The notes below the pieces were generated by a model. It ran no database searches and was not told the DNA's origin. It worked only from the letters and a program-made list of their open reading frames with translations. Source: Rhizobium metallidurans (GTDB lineage Bacteria > Pseudomonadota > Alphaproteobacteria > Rhizobiales > Rhizobiaceae). Taken from it: 64,000 nucleotides of DNA. The stretch is taken from the NCBI RefSeq assembly GCF_014196505.1, contig NZ_JACIDW010000011.1:1-64000 (forward strand), written 5' to 3'. Numbering within the stretch: position 1 is the first letter of the stretch; the number at the start of each line of letters is the position of its first letter. A program made the position numbers and the translations under genes. This document shows positions 19,705 through 29,155 of this stretch, in pieces.

Positions 19705-20271
19705 TCAGACGGCTTCGACTTCCTGGACCTCGGGCACGAAATGGCGCAGCAGGTTCTGGACGCCGTGCTTCAGCGTTGCCGTCGAGGACGGGCAACCCGC
19801 GCACGAGCCCTTCATGTTGAGGTAGACGGTGCCGTCCTTGAAGCCGCGGAAGGTGATGTCGCCGCCATCCTGGGCAACGGCGGGACGCACGCGCGTATCC
19901 AGCAGTTCCTTGATCGTCAGCACGATCGTCTCGTCACCCTCGTCGAAGAACTCGCCATCGGCATCGGCTGCTTCACCGAGTACGGAGGAAGCGCCCATGA
20001 CCGGCTTGCCGGACATGAAGTGCTCCATGATCGAGCCGAGGATGGCGGGCTTCAGATGCTGCCATTCCTGGTCTTCCTTGGAGACGCTGATGAAATCGTA
20101 GCCGAAATAGACGCCGGTCACGCCGTTGATCTCGAACAGGCGAGCCGCGAGCGGCGAGGCGGCCGCTTCCTCGCGGTTGCGGAACTCGGCGGTGCCGCTC
20201 TCCATGACGATCTTGCCCGGCAGGAACTTCTGCGTGGACGGGTTCGGCGTGGCTTCGGTCTGGATAAACAT
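19705..20271 (-). CDS. NifU-domain Fe-S cluster scaffold (Nfu type)
   Basis: The 188-residue protein has an Nfu N-terminal domain (MFIQTEATPNPSTQKFLPG) and a C-terminal NifU-like domain with the cluster-binding CxxC in GSCAGCPSST. It is expected to carry [4Fe-4S] clusters to target enzymes in the cytoplasm; it is not evidence of nitrogen fixation. It precedes tsaB on the same strand by about 100 bases. Confidence 0.92.
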   Translation of the reverse strand: MFIQTEATPNPSTQKFLPGKIVMESGTAEFRNREEAAASPLAARLFEINGVTGVYFGYDFISVSKEDQEWQHLKPAILGSIMEHFMSGKPVMGASSVLGEAADADGEFFDEGDETIVLTIKELLDTRVRPAVAQDGGDITFRGFKDGTVYLNMKGSCAGCPSSTATLKHGVQNLLRHFVPEVQEVEAV

Positions 20272-20381
20272 GGTGCTCTCCGTGCGGCAGGCGCGCGCCC
20301 GCGACGTATTTAGAATTCTTCAAAAGTAGAAATAAGCCGTTTGGCGTTGCTATTCAAGAGACTGATACTCAAGAAAGCGCT

Positions 20382-20873
20382 TTATGCCAACGCGTCCAGT
20401 TCCTCATCGCTCAGTGTATCAGGCAAGACGGTGACGGGGATGGGAAAGGCCGCACCCCGGCCGGCAACCGACGACACAAGGGGTCCGGGCCCCTCCTTGG
20501 CGGAGCTCGCGGCCAGCACGAGAATGGCGATGTCGCGGTCGTCCTCGATGACGGCGTTGATCTGCTCGGCCGCGCTTCCCTCGCGGATGACGATCTCGGG
20601 CTCGATGCCGATGTTCTCTCGCACCAGCTGCGCCGATTTGGCCACGACCGCTTCGGCTTCCTCGCGTGCCTCGGCCCGCATGATCTCCTCGACCCCCAGC
20701 CATTGCTGGAAGTCGCCGTCGGGGATCACGTAGACGAGCACCAATCCGCCATTGGAATTCTTGGCGCGCCGGCCGGCATAATGGACGGCGCGCTGGCATT
20801 CGGGCGTGTCATCGATCACGGCCATGAACTTGCGGCGGTGACCTTCGAGCCGTGAGAGTCGTTTTGATACCAT
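20382..20873 (-). CDS. Universal stress protein (UspA family)
   Basis: The 163-residue protein has a 15-residue basic lead, then the Usp core FMAVIDDTPECQRAVHYAGRRA and a C-terminal IAILVLAASSA segment. The usual ATP-binding G-x2-G-x9-G(S/T) motif is not well kept, so it may be of the non-ATP-binding UspA type. Partners and stress signal are unknown. It ends about 110 bases before the NifU-domain gene start. Confidence 0.82.
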   Translation of the reverse strand: MVSKRLSRLEGHRRKFMAVIDDTPECQRAVHYAGRRAKNSNGGLVLVYVIPDGDFQQWLGVEEIMRAEAREEAEAVVAKSAQLVRENIGIEPEIVIREGSAAEQINAVIEDDRDIAILVLAASSAKEGPGPLVSSVAGRGAAFPIPVTVLPDTLSDEELDALA

Positions 20874-20962
20874 GAACGCGACTCTGACACTTGATCCGGG
20901 AGATTTGCAAGTCCCCGTTTTTGCCGCGAACTGTCCGGTCCCCGACAGGCATGCAGCCGGAC

Positions 20963-21394
20963 CTATCGTCCGGCGGGAACCAGTCCGTAAAGCAGCATGA
21001 TTTCCTTCACATGCTCGATGTCAGGCTTGCCGATGACATTGATGGCCGAGGCGATCTCCTCGAAGAACCGCCTGCCGATCAGCCCCGGCGTCATGGTGAT
21101 CAGCGCGCGCGCCGTTTCCTGGTGCAGGTTCTCATGCGTGTGGACGATGCCGCGCGGAATGAACACCGTGTCGCCGGCCCGCACCTCGCAGCGCTCGCCG
21201 TCGACGGTGGTCGTCATCGTTCCGGAAAGACCGAAGATCACCTCGTCGACATCTTCGTGATAATGCGCCGCCGGCACGCGAGACTGGTAGGGGACCACGA
21301 ACTCGAACATGACCATGCTGCCCGCGCTCTGGTCCTCATCGACCAGCAGCCGAACCTCCATCATGCCGATCTGAATGAGGTTCCGGTCGCGCAT
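20963..21394 (-). CDS. Cupin-domain protein
   Basis: The 143-residue single-domain protein has the two cupin motifs: PAAHYHEDVDEVIFGLSGTM (metal-type His, His, Glu) and GDTVFIPRGIVHTHEN. Such proteins bind Fe, Mn or Zn and range from isomerases to dioxygenases; the reaction cannot be inferred. It lies downstream of trpS, separated by tandem hairpins, and upstream of the universal stress gene. Confidence 0.78.
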   Translation of the reverse strand: MRDRNLIQIGMMEVRLLVDEDQSAGSMVMFEFVVPYQSRVPAAHYHEDVDEVIFGLSGTMTTTVDGERCEVRAGDTVFIPRGIVHTHENLHQETARALITMTPGLIGRRFFEEIASAINVIGKPDIEHVKEIMLLYGLVPAGR

Positions 21395-21450
21395 CTTGGC
21401 CTCCTCATGGCTTGAAGGAGAGTACGCCGCAGTCCGGTCTTCGACAAGTG

Positions 21451-21495
21451 TGGGCCTTCGAGGCCCAGGAAGCCCGGGCGGCCGAAGCCGCCCGG
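21451..21495 (-). terminator. Tandem hairpins after trpS
   Basis: Reading on the minus strand, a nine-base-pair stem CCGGGCGGC/GCCGCCCGG closes a TTCG tetraloop (21474-21495). A second seven-base-pair hairpin TGGGCCT/AGGCCCA follows (21451-21467). There is no T-run. The position right after the trpS stop suggests a terminator or RNA-stabilising end. Confidence 0.6.
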
Positions 21496-21504
21496 CTCAA
21501 CTTG

Positions 21505-22569
21505 CTAGTAGAGGAAGCCGACGATGTCGCGGACTTCCTTCATCGTCACTTCGGCGCGCGCCCGAGCCCGCTCGCCGCCATCGCGCAGGATCGCGTCGAT
21601 ATGGCTGGTGTCGGCCATCAGACGGCGCATCTCGGCGGTGATCGGCGAAAGCACCTTGACCGAGAGGTCGATCAGCGCCGGCTTGAACACCGAGAACTGC
21701 TGTCCGCCGAATTCCGCGAGCACCTCGGCCTTCGACGTGTCGGCGAGTGCCGCGTAGATGCCGACGAGGTTGTCGGCCTCCGGGCGGCCCTGCAGGCCGT
21801 CGAGTTCGCTCGGCAAGCCGTCCGGATCGGTCTTGGCCTTGCGGATCTTCTTGGAGATCGCGTCCTCGTCGTCCATCAGATTGATGCGCGACAGGTCGGA
21901 TGGGTCCGACTTCGACATCTTCTTGGTGCCGTCGCGCAGCGACATGACGCGCGGCGCCGGGCCGTCGATCATAGGCTCGACCATCGGGAAATAGGCATGC
22001 ACCGGCTCCTTGCCGACGGTGATGTCGACCCCGTATCCAGCCTTGCGGATATGCTCGGCGTAATCGAGGTTGAACTTCATCGCGATGTCGCGGGCAAGTT
22101 CCAGATGCTGCTTCTGGTCGTCGCCGACGGGAACATGCGTTCCGCGGTAGACGAGAATGTCGGCGGCCATCAGGCTCGGATAGGCGTAGAGACCGAGCGA
22201 GGCCTGCTCGCGGTCCTTGCCGGCCTTGTCCTTGAACTGCGTCATGCGGTTCATCCAGCCGATGCGCGCCACGCAGTTGAAGATCCAGGCGAGTTCCGCA
22301 TGCTGCGGCACGGCCGACTGGTTGAATACGATATGCTTCTTGGGGTCGATACCGGCGGCGATGAAGGCGGCGGCGATCGAACGGATCTGGTTCGGCATGT
22401 CCTCATGCACCAGCTGCGCGGTCAGCGCATGCATGTCGACCACGCAATAGATGCAGTCGTTGCCGTCCTGCAGCGCCACGAACTTGCGGATCGCGCCGAG
22501 ATAGTTGCCGAGATGGAGATTGCCGGTCGGCTGAACGCCAGAAAAGACCAGTTTCTTGAATTCGTTCAT
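21505..22569 (-). CDS. trpS: Tryptophanyl-tRNA synthetase
   Basis: The start at 22569 ([16 protein letters not shown]) gives 354 residues; the upstream frame adds 13 residues without family similarity. The class I signatures are [10 protein letters not shown] (HIGH-like) and KMSKS. It charges tRNA-Trp. In related genomes it follows murJ closely; here about 1.8 kb of other DNA separates the two. Confidence 0.96.
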   Translation of the reverse strand: MNEFKKLVFSGVQPTGNLHLGNYLGAIRKFVALQDGNDCIYCVVDMHALTAQLVHEDMPNQIRSIAAAFIAAGIDPKKHIVFNQSAVPQHAELAWIFNCVARIGWMNRMTQFKDKAGKDREQASLGLYAYPSLMAADILVYRGTHVPVGDDQKQHLELARDIAMKFNLDYAEHIRKAGYGVDITVGKEPVHAYFPMVEPMIDGPAPRVMSLRDGTKKMSKSDPSDLSRINLMDDEDAISKKIRKAKTDPDGLPSELDGLQGRPEADNLVGIYAALADTSKAEVLAEFGGQQFSVFKPALIDLSVKVLSPITAEMRRLMADTSHIDAILRDGGERARARAEVTMKEVRDIVGFLY

Positions 22570-22657
22570 CATGTCCTCGATTAGGCTTGTGGAGGGCCCC
22601 AGGGCCAACGGCCCATGTTGCTAACGTCGCGGCTTATGCACGTCGGATGGCTTGTGA

Positions 22658-23062
22658 TCAAGGGGCTGTGGCGGTGGCGTGCTGGATGAGATCGAAGGTG
22701 TTGCCGTAAGGATCGGAAAACACCGCGACGGTGCCGTAGACCTCGTGCCGCGGCGCCTCCAGGAAGCGTATGCCGGCCCTGGTCATCGCGGCGTGGTCGC
22801 GGGCAAAGTCGTCGGTCGAAAGAAAGAACCCGACACGCCCGCCGGTCTGATTTCCGACCACGGCCTTCTGCCGCTCGTTGGCCGCTTGCGCCAGCAGAAA
22901 CGCGGCCCCGCTTGCGCCCCTCGGCTTCACCACCACCCACCGCTTCCCCTCCGGCTGCACCTCGTCCTGCAGGCACTCGAAGCTCAGCGCATCGCAGTAG
23001 AACGCCTTGGCGCGATCGTAGTCGTCGATGACGAGCGTAATGAGGAAGAGCGATTGGGACAT
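22658..23062 (-). CDS. VOC-family (glyoxalase/bleomycin-resistance fold) protein
   Basis: Starting at 23062 (MSQSLFLITLVIDDYDRAKAFYCDALSFE) gives 134 residues; the longer frame enters a repeat. Conserved features are the DYDRAKAFYCDAL helix and the end VAVFSDPYGNTFDLIQ. These proteins bind a metal and act on varied small molecules. It lies between trpS and a repeat-rich region and is probably an accessory gene. Confidence 0.75.
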   Translation of the reverse strand: MSQSLFLITLVIDDYDRAKAFYCDALSFECLQDEVQPEGKRWVVVKPRGASGAAFLLAQAANERQKAVVGNQTGGRVGFFLSTDDFARDHAAMTRAGIRFLEAPRHEVYGTVAVFSDPYGNTFDLIQHATATAP

Positions 23063-23135
23063 GGATGGCTCCTGTTGTGGTCTTGAGTTTGTTGCCGGGG
23101 ACTGGCGGGCGGTCAAGCGGGAAGGGCTGGAATGA

Positions 23136-23268
23136 AGACCCCTCCCAACCCTCCCCACAAGGGGGGGGGCTTAACTTGCGGCGCTGCCGAAGCCACGATT
23201 GATTTGGGCGGTCACCGCGAGTCTTCTCCCCCACCTGTGGGGGGAGATGCCGGCAGGCAGAGGGGGGT
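23136..23268. repeat. Composite palindromic intergenic repeat, copy 2
   Basis: The order is AGACCCCTCCCAACC, then CCTCCCCACAAGGGGGGG, a unique centre, then TCTTCTCCCCCACCTGTGG and GATGCCGGCAGGC. These are the modules of 2462-2596 in reverse-complement order. The element separates the VOC gene from the structured region. Confidence 0.7.
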
Positions 23269-23365
23269 ATCCCACGGCAACACTTCGCGACCGTCACATC
23301 CTTAACGACACACCAAATCCCCACGCCGCCCGAAAGCCCGTGTCTCCACCATGCACTTCACTCGG

Positions 23366-23426
23366 ACGGGGCGCTGGAAATCACCTCGATTGAGTAAGTA
23401 AGATATGGCGCTTCCCAGCGCCCCGT
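23366..23426. repeat. 12-base perfect inverted repeat with a 37-base spacer
   Basis: Arms ACGGGGCGCTGG (23366-23377) and CCAGCGCCCCGT (23415-23426) are exact inverses. The spacer is less GC-rich than its surroundings and repeats GCGCTT next to the right arm. It could form a stable hairpin in RNA or mark one end of a small element. Confidence 0.55.
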
Positions 23427-23476
23427 TCGGCGGTTTATGCCCGCGACTCCGATCTCTCTGCCTTTCCGCCCAACTT

Positions 23477-23650
23477 CGCGGCGGAACCATGTGTGCCTCA
23501 CAGGCACGTCCGGGCTCAACTCAGGCACCATCTCGCGATGGAACCCGCCGTCACCGGAGGGAGATCATTTTCCGCGGACCCGGACCGTGAGGTTTTGCGT
23601 CATCCCCTCACGCTCCGCGCCGATCCCGCCTCGCCGGCACGCCTGCCGGG
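23477..23650. other. Hairpin-rich stretch, candidate structured RNA or element
   Basis: Several helices can be drawn: GTGCCT/AGGCAC (23493-23507), CCATC/GATGG (23528-23541), enclosing CGGCGG/CCGCCG (23479-23484 with 23545-23550), CGTGAGG/CCTCACG (23586-23612) and CCGGCA/TGCCGG (23634-23649). GTCCGGG (23508-23514) could also pair with CCCGGAC (23579-23585), making a pseudoknot. Strand is undetermined and it matches no RNA family I recognise. Confidence 0.35.
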
Positions 23651-23924
23651 GTATCCGATGACGGGACGCCTTTATTGTAGGGCGAGGTTTTTCGAGCGGG
23701 GAAAATCGACGCCCCGATTTGGTGTGAATATGCTCCGGCGCTCTCGCGAAAAGGGCAATTCATACCCCATTTTAGGTATATTGAATGTATAAATTCGACG
23801 TAAAATAAGGCATGTACGTGATATACTAGGTAGAATGTTCCTTAAATTGGCCATTTTTGAGGAGAGTTTTGCCGCCCGCAAACATGAGCGCCGCGCTGTG
23901 CGGTGCTCTCAAGTGGGGGACGAA

Positions 23925-24350
23925 ATGATGCATCCTGCATTCTCAATCGTACTGGCCGGCCTTTTCAGCCTCTCCTGCATCGACGGCGCGAACGCTCAGA
24001 ACATGCGAAAGCTGTCGATCGGACCGCTGAAGAAAAATGAAACGCTTGCCTATGGCCTGCAGACCGTCAGCGTCCGCGCCGGCTGCTTTCCGCCGAAACT
24101 GCGAGGTATCCTCGCCTACATTGCCGACAGGGCAGGGCGCCGGCCGCTCGTCACTTCGGGCCTGAGGGCGAATTCCGGCCGCTCGCAGCACCGTCACTGC
24201 GCCGCCGCCGATATCCGGGTGTCCGGCGTTTCCGACAAGACGATCATCGCCATTGCCGCGCAGGCGCCCGGCATCGGCGGCATTGGCCGTTATTGCAACG
24301 GCATCATCCATGTCGATGTCGGCCCGAAGCGCCACTGGACCAGATGTTGA
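23925..24350 (+). CDS. Small secreted M15-type (YcbK-like) peptidase-fold protein
   Basis: The start at 23925 or 23928, after GGGGGA, gives about 141 residues. A signal peptide (to about residue 24, ending ANAQ) is visible. The zinc motif of M15 D-Ala-D-Ala peptidases appears as SQHRHCAAAD (H89, D96) with a second histidine in IIHVD (H129). Four cysteines are present in the mature part. It may act on peptidoglycan in the periplasm, or be a binding-only homologue. It converges on murJ, with 28 bases between the stops. Confidence 0.7.
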   Translation: MMHPAFSIVLAGLFSLSCIDGANAQNMRKLSIGPLKKNETLAYGLQTVSVRAGCFPPKLRGILAYIADRAGRRPLVTSGLRANSGRSQHRHCAAADIRVSGVSDKTIIAIAAQAPGIGGIGRYCNGIIHVDVGPKRHWTRC

Positions 24351-24378
24351 GCGGCGGCGCCGGTCCCGGGGTGGCGGA

Positions 24379-25962
24379 TCAGCCGTCCGTCTTGGTGGCC
24401 GCCGGCTTGCGCTTGAGATTGCGGCGGATCATGCCGAGGTTCGCGCCGCCGATCAGAAACGCCGTGGCGAAATAGACCACCATCGAGATGCCGATCAGCA
24501 GGCCGAGCGTGCCGACCTTGGTTGCGAGCGAAGCGCTCGAGGCGAGCCACGGCTCCCAGCGCTGCTGCAGATACATGATCACCCCGCCCATGACGGCGGC
24601 CGAAACGACGAGCAGCGCCGTTCGCCGCGCGAGCGCCCATTCCCATTTCAGGTGGCCGCGCCTGATGAGCGTGGTGAACAGAAGAACGGTGCTGATCCAT
24701 CCGGCCGTGGCTTCCGCGACCGCTATGCCCGGCGCGCCGAGATAGGGAAACAGCGTCAGCGCCGTGGCGCAGTTGACGCCGACGGCGACCGCCGAAAAGC
24801 GCATCGGCGTCTTGGTGTCCTCGCGGGCGTAGAAGCCCGGCTGCAGCGCCTTGATCAGCACGAAGGCCGGCAGCCCGATGCCGTAGATGGCAAGGATCGA
24901 GCCGACGATCATCGTGTTTTCCTGTTGGAAGGCGCCGCGCTCGTAGAGCACGCGGATGATCTCGTCGGACAAGATCCACAGCGCGAAGGCGGCGGGGATC
25001 GTCAGAAACATCACGAATTCGATCGAGCGGTTCTGCAGGTTGCCTGCCTCGCGCAGATTGCCGCCCTTCAGCGCGCGCGCAAGTTCCGGCAGGAGCACGA
25101 CGCCGACGGCGACGCCCACCACGCCGAGCGGCAGCTGGTAGATGCGGTCGGCATATTGCAGGGCCGCGATCGCACCTTCCTTGCTGGAGGCGATCGCCTG
25201 GCCGATCATCTGGTTGATCTGCGTGATGCCGCCGGTCACGGCGGCGGGGATGGCGAGGATCAGCAGCCGCTTGACGTTGGGCGTGATCCTCGGAAAGCGG
25301 ATGCCGATGCTCATGCCGGCATGCAGCACGCCGAAATAGACGACCGCGAGCTGCAGGACGCCCGCCAGCAGCACGCCCCAGGAGAGATACCAGGCGGTTT
25401 GCAGCGGTTCGGCGCCGGTATAGAGTGCGTAGAACAGCGCCCCGATCATCACGACGTTGAGGAAGACCGGCGCCACGGCGGCGGCGAAGAAATGATGCAG
25501 CGAATTCAGCATCCCGCTCATCATCGCCGTCAGCGACATGCACATCAGATAGGGAAACATCACCGCCGCCATGCGCACGGTGATCGAGAATTTCTCCGGA
25601 TCGTCGGTAAAGCCCGGCGCGATGACGAAGCGCACCAGAAGCGGCATCGACAGTTCCATCACGATGGTGATGAGAAGCAATACGGAAAACAGGACGCCGA
25701 ACACTTCCTCGGAAAACCGCTTGGCGCCGTCGGTGCCGTTCGCCTCGATCTCCTTGGCGAAGAGCGGCACGAAGGCGGCGTTGAACGCGCCCTCGGCGAA
25801 CAGCCGGCGAAACAGGTTCGGAAAGCGGAAGGCCGCGTAGAACACGTCGGCCATCGGCCCGGTGCCGAGCGCCGCCGCCATCAGCGTTTCGCGGGCGAAG
25901 CCGAACAACCGGCTGCCCAGCGTGGCGCCGCCGACGGTGGCGAATTTCTTGACGAGGCTCAT
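24379..25962 (-). CDS. murJ: Lipid II flippase MurJ
   Basis: The 527-residue protein begins MSLVKKFATVGGATLGSRLFGFARE, the MurJ/MviN signature, and has about 14 membrane segments. It flips lipid II to the periplasmic side for peptidoglycan synthesis. It lies downstream of glnD on the same strand, the usual rhizobial order, but a 117-base palindromic repeat occupies the 206-base gap. Confidence 0.95.
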   Translation of the reverse strand: MSLVKKFATVGGATLGSRLFGFARETLMAAALGTGPMADVFYAAFRFPNLFRRLFAEGAFNAAFVPLFAKEIEANGTDGAKRFSEEVFGVLFSVLLLITIVMELSMPLLVRFVIAPGFTDDPEKFSITVRMAAVMFPYLMCMSLTAMMSGMLNSLHHFFAAAVAPVFLNVVMIGALFYALYTGAEPLQTAWYLSWGVLLAGVLQLAVVYFGVLHAGMSIGIRFPRITPNVKRLLILAIPAAVTGGITQINQMIGQAIASSKEGAIAALQYADRIYQLPLGVVGVAVGVVLLPELARALKGGNLREAGNLQNRSIEFVMFLTIPAAFALWILSDEIIRVLYERGAFQQENTMIVGSILAIYGIGLPAFVLIKALQPGFYAREDTKTPMRFSAVAVGVNCATALTLFPYLGAPGIAVAEATAGWISTVLLFTTLIRRGHLKWEWALARRTALLVVSAAVMGGVIMYLQQRWEPWLASSASLATKVGTLGLLIGISMVVYFATAFLIGGANLGMIRRNLKRKPAATKTDG

Positions 25963-26030
25963 GCGGCTAAAATTCCTTCATGGGAAGGGTGAGAGTGCAA
26001 TTGCTTGGATGCGCCGATCCCACAGAACCC

Positions 26031-26147
26031 CCTCATTCCTGTGCTTGTCACAGGAATCCAGCTGCCGCGCGTCTGCGCGGCGAAAGACTCTTTTTCAGCC
26101 CAAGGACTTGGGCTGGCTGGATTCCCGTGACGAGCACAGGAATGAGG
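26031..26147. repeat. 117-bp three-arm palindromic element between glnD and murJ
   Basis: Outer 31-base arms (26031-26061 and 26117-26147) are inverse with two mismatches; both become G-U pairs in a minus-strand transcript. Inside are two further hairpins: GCCGCGC/GCGCGGC (26064-26081) and CAGCCCAAG/CTTGGGCTG (26096-26115). The result is a cloverleaf-like, protein-free element. Similar palindromes with CATTCCTGTGCTTGTCACAG ends are, from memory, dispersed in Rhizobiales genomes. Confidence 0.75.
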
Positions 26148-26168
26148 GAGAGAGGGCTTGGCGACCAC

Positions 26169-29045
26169 CTATCGCGTCCTCTCGGCCGTGTCGGCCGGCG
26201 CGATCATGCCCGACGGCATGCGCTCGCGCAGCTCGTCCTGTTCCTCGGCGATGACAGCCCGCATGCGGGCGGTGATGTTGGAGCGCTTGCTGTCGCCCGA
26301 TATCTTCTGGCCGACGAGATCGGTGACGTAGAAGGTGTCGATCACCTTCTCCCCGAAGGTCGTGATCCGCGCCGACTGGATGTCGAGCGACAGATCCGAC
26401 AGCACGGCGGTCACCTCGGACAGAAGACCCGGCCGGTCGAGGCACTCGACCTCGATGACGGTGAACTTGTTCGACAGGCTGTTGGAGATATGCACCGACG
26501 GCGGGATGACGAAGGCCTTGCTCTTCTTGCGGTTCTTGGTGCGGGTCGCGATCACCTCGGGCAGGCGCTTGCGGCCGGACAGCACGTCCTCGATCATCCG
26601 TCCGACGGTGGCCGCGCGGCGCAGCTCGTCGGCGTCGTCCTTGAATTCGCGACTGACATGGATGGTGTCGAGCGCCCGGCCGTCCGAGGTCGTGAAGATC
26701 TGCGCGTCGACGATGTTGGCGCCGGCCGCGGCGCAGGCGCCGGCGATGACGGCGAGCAGGCGCGGATGGTCGGGCGACAGCACCGTGATCTCGGTGATGG
26801 CATGGAAGCTGTCGGTGCGCACCATCGTCGCCAGCGCCTGTCCGGCCTTGTCGGCCTGGCGGATGAAGCCGGCATGGCGCACCTGATCTTCCAGCGGCAC
26901 CGAAAGCAGGTAGGGCTGGTAGTGCAGCTTGCTGTAGATCTTGCGATCCTTCTGCGTCCAGTCGGCAAGCGCGTTGAACAGCGCCTCGGCGGCGACCGCC
27001 GCGCGCTCCTTGCGCGAAACTTCCGAGAAGCCGCCGGCAAGCAGAAGCTCGGTCTCGTAGTAGAGCGTGCGCAGGAGCTGCCCCTTCCAGCCGTTCCAGA
27101 CCCCGGGTCCGACGGCGCGGATGTCGCAGACCGTCAGGATCATCAGCATCTTCAGCCGCTCCAGCGATTGCATGCGGTCGGCGAAGTCGGTGATCGTCTT
27201 GCGGTCGGTGAGGTCGCGCGTCTGCGCCACCATCGACATGGTCAGGTGCTCCTCGATCAGCCAGACGACGGTCTCCGTCTGCTTGTGCGACAGGCCGAAG
27301 CGGGCGCAGAGCTTGCGGGCGACACGGGCGCCGGCGATCGAGTGATCCTCCTGGCGGCCCTTGGCGACGTCGTGCAGGAGCACCGCCACATAGAGCGCCT
27401 CGCGGTCCTCGATCCCGGGCATCGTCTTGTTGGCGAGCGGATGCAGCTCTTCGGCCTTGCCCTTGTCGATCTCCGAGAGCACGTCGACGCTGCGCAGCAG
27501 ATGCTCATCGACCGTGTAGTGGTGATACATGTTGAACTGCATCATCGCGACGATCTTGCCGAATTCGGGAATGAAGCGGCCAAGCACGCCGGCCTCGTTC
27601 ATGCGCCGCAGGATCAGCGCCGGGTCTCGCTTCGAGGTCAGGATGGAGAGAAACAGCCGGTTGGCTTCCTCGCTCTCGCGCACGCTGTTGTCGATCAGGC
27701 TGAGCGAGCGCGTCACGCGCTTCAGGGCATCCGGGTGGAATTCGAGCCCGTTGATGTCGGCCACATGGAACAGCCGGATGATGTTGACGGGATCGCGCTT
27801 GAACACGTCCGCGCCGGCGAGCGCGATGCGGCCGCGATCCTCCATGAAGTCGGTGCTGCCGGCGATCTTGCGGGTGCGGTGGGTGAAGCGGCTGAACACG
27901 CCCGAAAGCCCTGGCGTCGATTTCGCCTGCTGGTCCTCCAGCGCCGCGCAGAGAATGCGCGTCAGGTCGCCGACGTCCTTGGCGACCAGGAAGTAGTGCT
28001 TCATGAACCGCTCGACCGCCGAAAGGCCGGGGCGCGAATGATAGTCGAGCGCGGTGGCGATCTCGCGCTGGATGTCGAAGGAGAGCCGTTCCTCGGCCTT
28101 GGCGGTGAGGAAGTGCATGTGGCAGCGCACCGCCCAGAGGAAGTCGTCGGCCTTCTCGAACAGATGATATTCGTGCTTGGAGAGAACACCGAGCGCTACC
28201 AGTTCGGCGGTGTCGCGCACGTGGTAGTAATATTTGGAAATCCAGAACAGCGTGTGCAGGTCGCGCAACCCGCCCTTGCCCTCTTTCACGTTCGGCTCGA
28301 CGAGATAGCGCGTGTCGCCTGCCTTGCGGTGGCGCTCGTCGCGTTCGGCGAGCTTGGCCGCGATGAATTCGGGGCCGGTGCCGGTGACGATCTCCTTGTC
28401 GAAGCGGGCCTCGAGCTCGGTTTCGAGCGAACGAAGGCCGCAGATGTAGCGCATTTCGAGGATCGCCGTGCGGATCGTCATGTCGGACTTCGACAGCGCG
28501 ATGCACTCTTCCAGGGTGCGGGTGGCATGGCCGACCTTGAAGCCCATGTCCCACAGCATGTAGAGCATGAATTCGACCGCCTTGTGCGTCTCTTCCGCCG
28601 GCTTCGGCTGGAACAGGAAGAGCAGGTCGATATCCGAGCCCGGCGCCAGCGTGTCGCGGCCGTAGCCGCCGACGGCCGTCACCGAAAACTTGTCCTTCTG
28701 CTTGGGAAAGACGTGGTCGGTGGCGAATTCGTAGAGAACCGTGATGATCCGGTCCTGAAGCCAGGAGATCCGCCGCGCGCATTTCAGTCCGCTGCCGTCG
28801 GCCGAGAGCAGTTCGCGGGCCTTGTTGCGCCCGTCCGCGCTGGCCTTCTTGAAGATACCGAGCAGATCGGAACGCATCGCGTCCGGCCGGTTCTTGTTGG
28901 CTTCGACCACGGCGTCGCACTGCTTGCGCAGATAGTCGGTATCGAGAATGTCGGAGAAATCGATGTCGTTCGTCGGCGCCATGCGCTGGGCGGCTTCCTG
29001 TTCGCGCGGCGCGGCCATCTGCTGCGCCTCTCGTTTCGTCTGCAT
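26169..29045 (-). CDS. glnD: PII uridylyltransferase / uridylyl-removing enzyme
   Basis: The 958-residue protein carries the nucleotidyltransferase motif [17 protein letters not shown] (126-142), an HD domain ([14 protein letters not shown], His near residue 557) and two C-terminal ACT domains. It uridylylates PII proteins when glutamine is low and removes UMP when glutamine is high, controlling glutamine synthetase and the Ntr response. It is a little longer than the E. coli enzyme. The neighbours mutS upstream and murJ downstream match other Rhizobiaceae. Confidence 0.96.
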   Translation of the reverse strand: MQTKREAQQMAAPREQEAAQRMAPTNDIDFSDILDTDYLRKQCDAVVEANKNRPDAMRSDLLGIFKKASADGRNKARELLSADGSGLKCARRISWLQDRIITVLYEFATDHVFPKQKDKFSVTAVGGYGRDTLAPGSDIDLLFLFQPKPAEETHKAVEFMLYMLWDMGFKVGHATRTLEECIALSKSDMTIRTAILEMRYICGLRSLETELEARFDKEIVTGTGPEFIAAKLAERDERHRKAGDTRYLVEPNVKEGKGGLRDLHTLFWISKYYYHVRDTAELVALGVLSKHEYHLFEKADDFLWAVRCHMHFLTAKAEERLSFDIQREIATALDYHSRPGLSAVERFMKHYFLVAKDVGDLTRILCAALEDQQAKSTPGLSGVFSRFTHRTRKIAGSTDFMEDRGRIALAGADVFKRDPVNIIRLFHVADINGLEFHPDALKRVTRSLSLIDNSVRESEEANRLFLSILTSKRDPALILRRMNEAGVLGRFIPEFGKIVAMMQFNMYHHYTVDEHLLRSVDVLSEIDKGKAEELHPLANKTMPGIEDREALYVAVLLHDVAKGRQEDHSIAGARVARKLCARFGLSHKQTETVVWLIEEHLTMSMVAQTRDLTDRKTITDFADRMQSLERLKMLMILTVCDIRAVGPGVWNGWKGQLLRTLYYETELLLAGGFSEVSRKERAAVAAEALFNALADWTQKDRKIYSKLHYQPYLLSVPLEDQVRHAGFIRQADKAGQALATMVRTDSFHAITEITVLSPDHPRLLAVIAGACAAAGANIVDAQIFTTSDGRALDTIHVSREFKDDADELRRAATVGRMIEDVLSGRKRLPEVIATRTKNRKKSKAFVIPPSVHISNSLSNKFTVIEVECLDRPGLLSEVTAVLSDLSLDIQSARITTFGEKVIDTFYVTDLVGQKISGDSKRSNITARMRAVIAEEQDELRERMPSGMIAPADTAERTR

Positions 29046-29155
29046 GCGCTATAGCCTTTTTGTCCGCTATTTGACACGGGCTTTCATACTGCAAGAACCT
29101 TTAATTTTGGCGAAAAGGTGATCGCGCGCCGACGCGGCGCAAGAGGCGGTCCCGC

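Larger units (their letters stand above)
23063..23924. other. 862-base region without a convincing gene
   Basis: It holds a composite repeat (23136-23268), a 12-base inverted repeat with a 37-base spacer (23366-23426), a hairpin-rich stretch (23477-23650) and an AT-rich tract (about 23750-23850), the last probably the promoter region of the following gene. Short open frames are present but show no family similarity, no good ribosome-binding site and no consistent codon pattern. Confidence 0.6.

Noticed and set aside
19705..20271. Nitrogen-fixation gene nifU
   Set aside because: The protein is a short Nfu-type scaffold without the IscU-like N-domain of NifU and sits among housekeeping genes.
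23302..23590. Short frames of 60-75 residues within the structured region
   Set aside because: They overlap inverted repeats, lack ribosome-binding sites and show no recognisable protein features.
23420..23660. tmRNA, 6S RNA or RNase P RNA in the structured region
   Set aside because: GTCCGGGCTC recalls RNase P, but the matching 3' conserved region is absent, no tmRNA tag frame is seen, and there is no 6S-like closing stem with a central bubble.
25980..29054. 1024-residue plus-strand frame opposite glnD
   Set aside because: It is the antisense shadow of glnD, common in GC-rich DNA; composition is His/Arg/Asp-rich and no family is matched.
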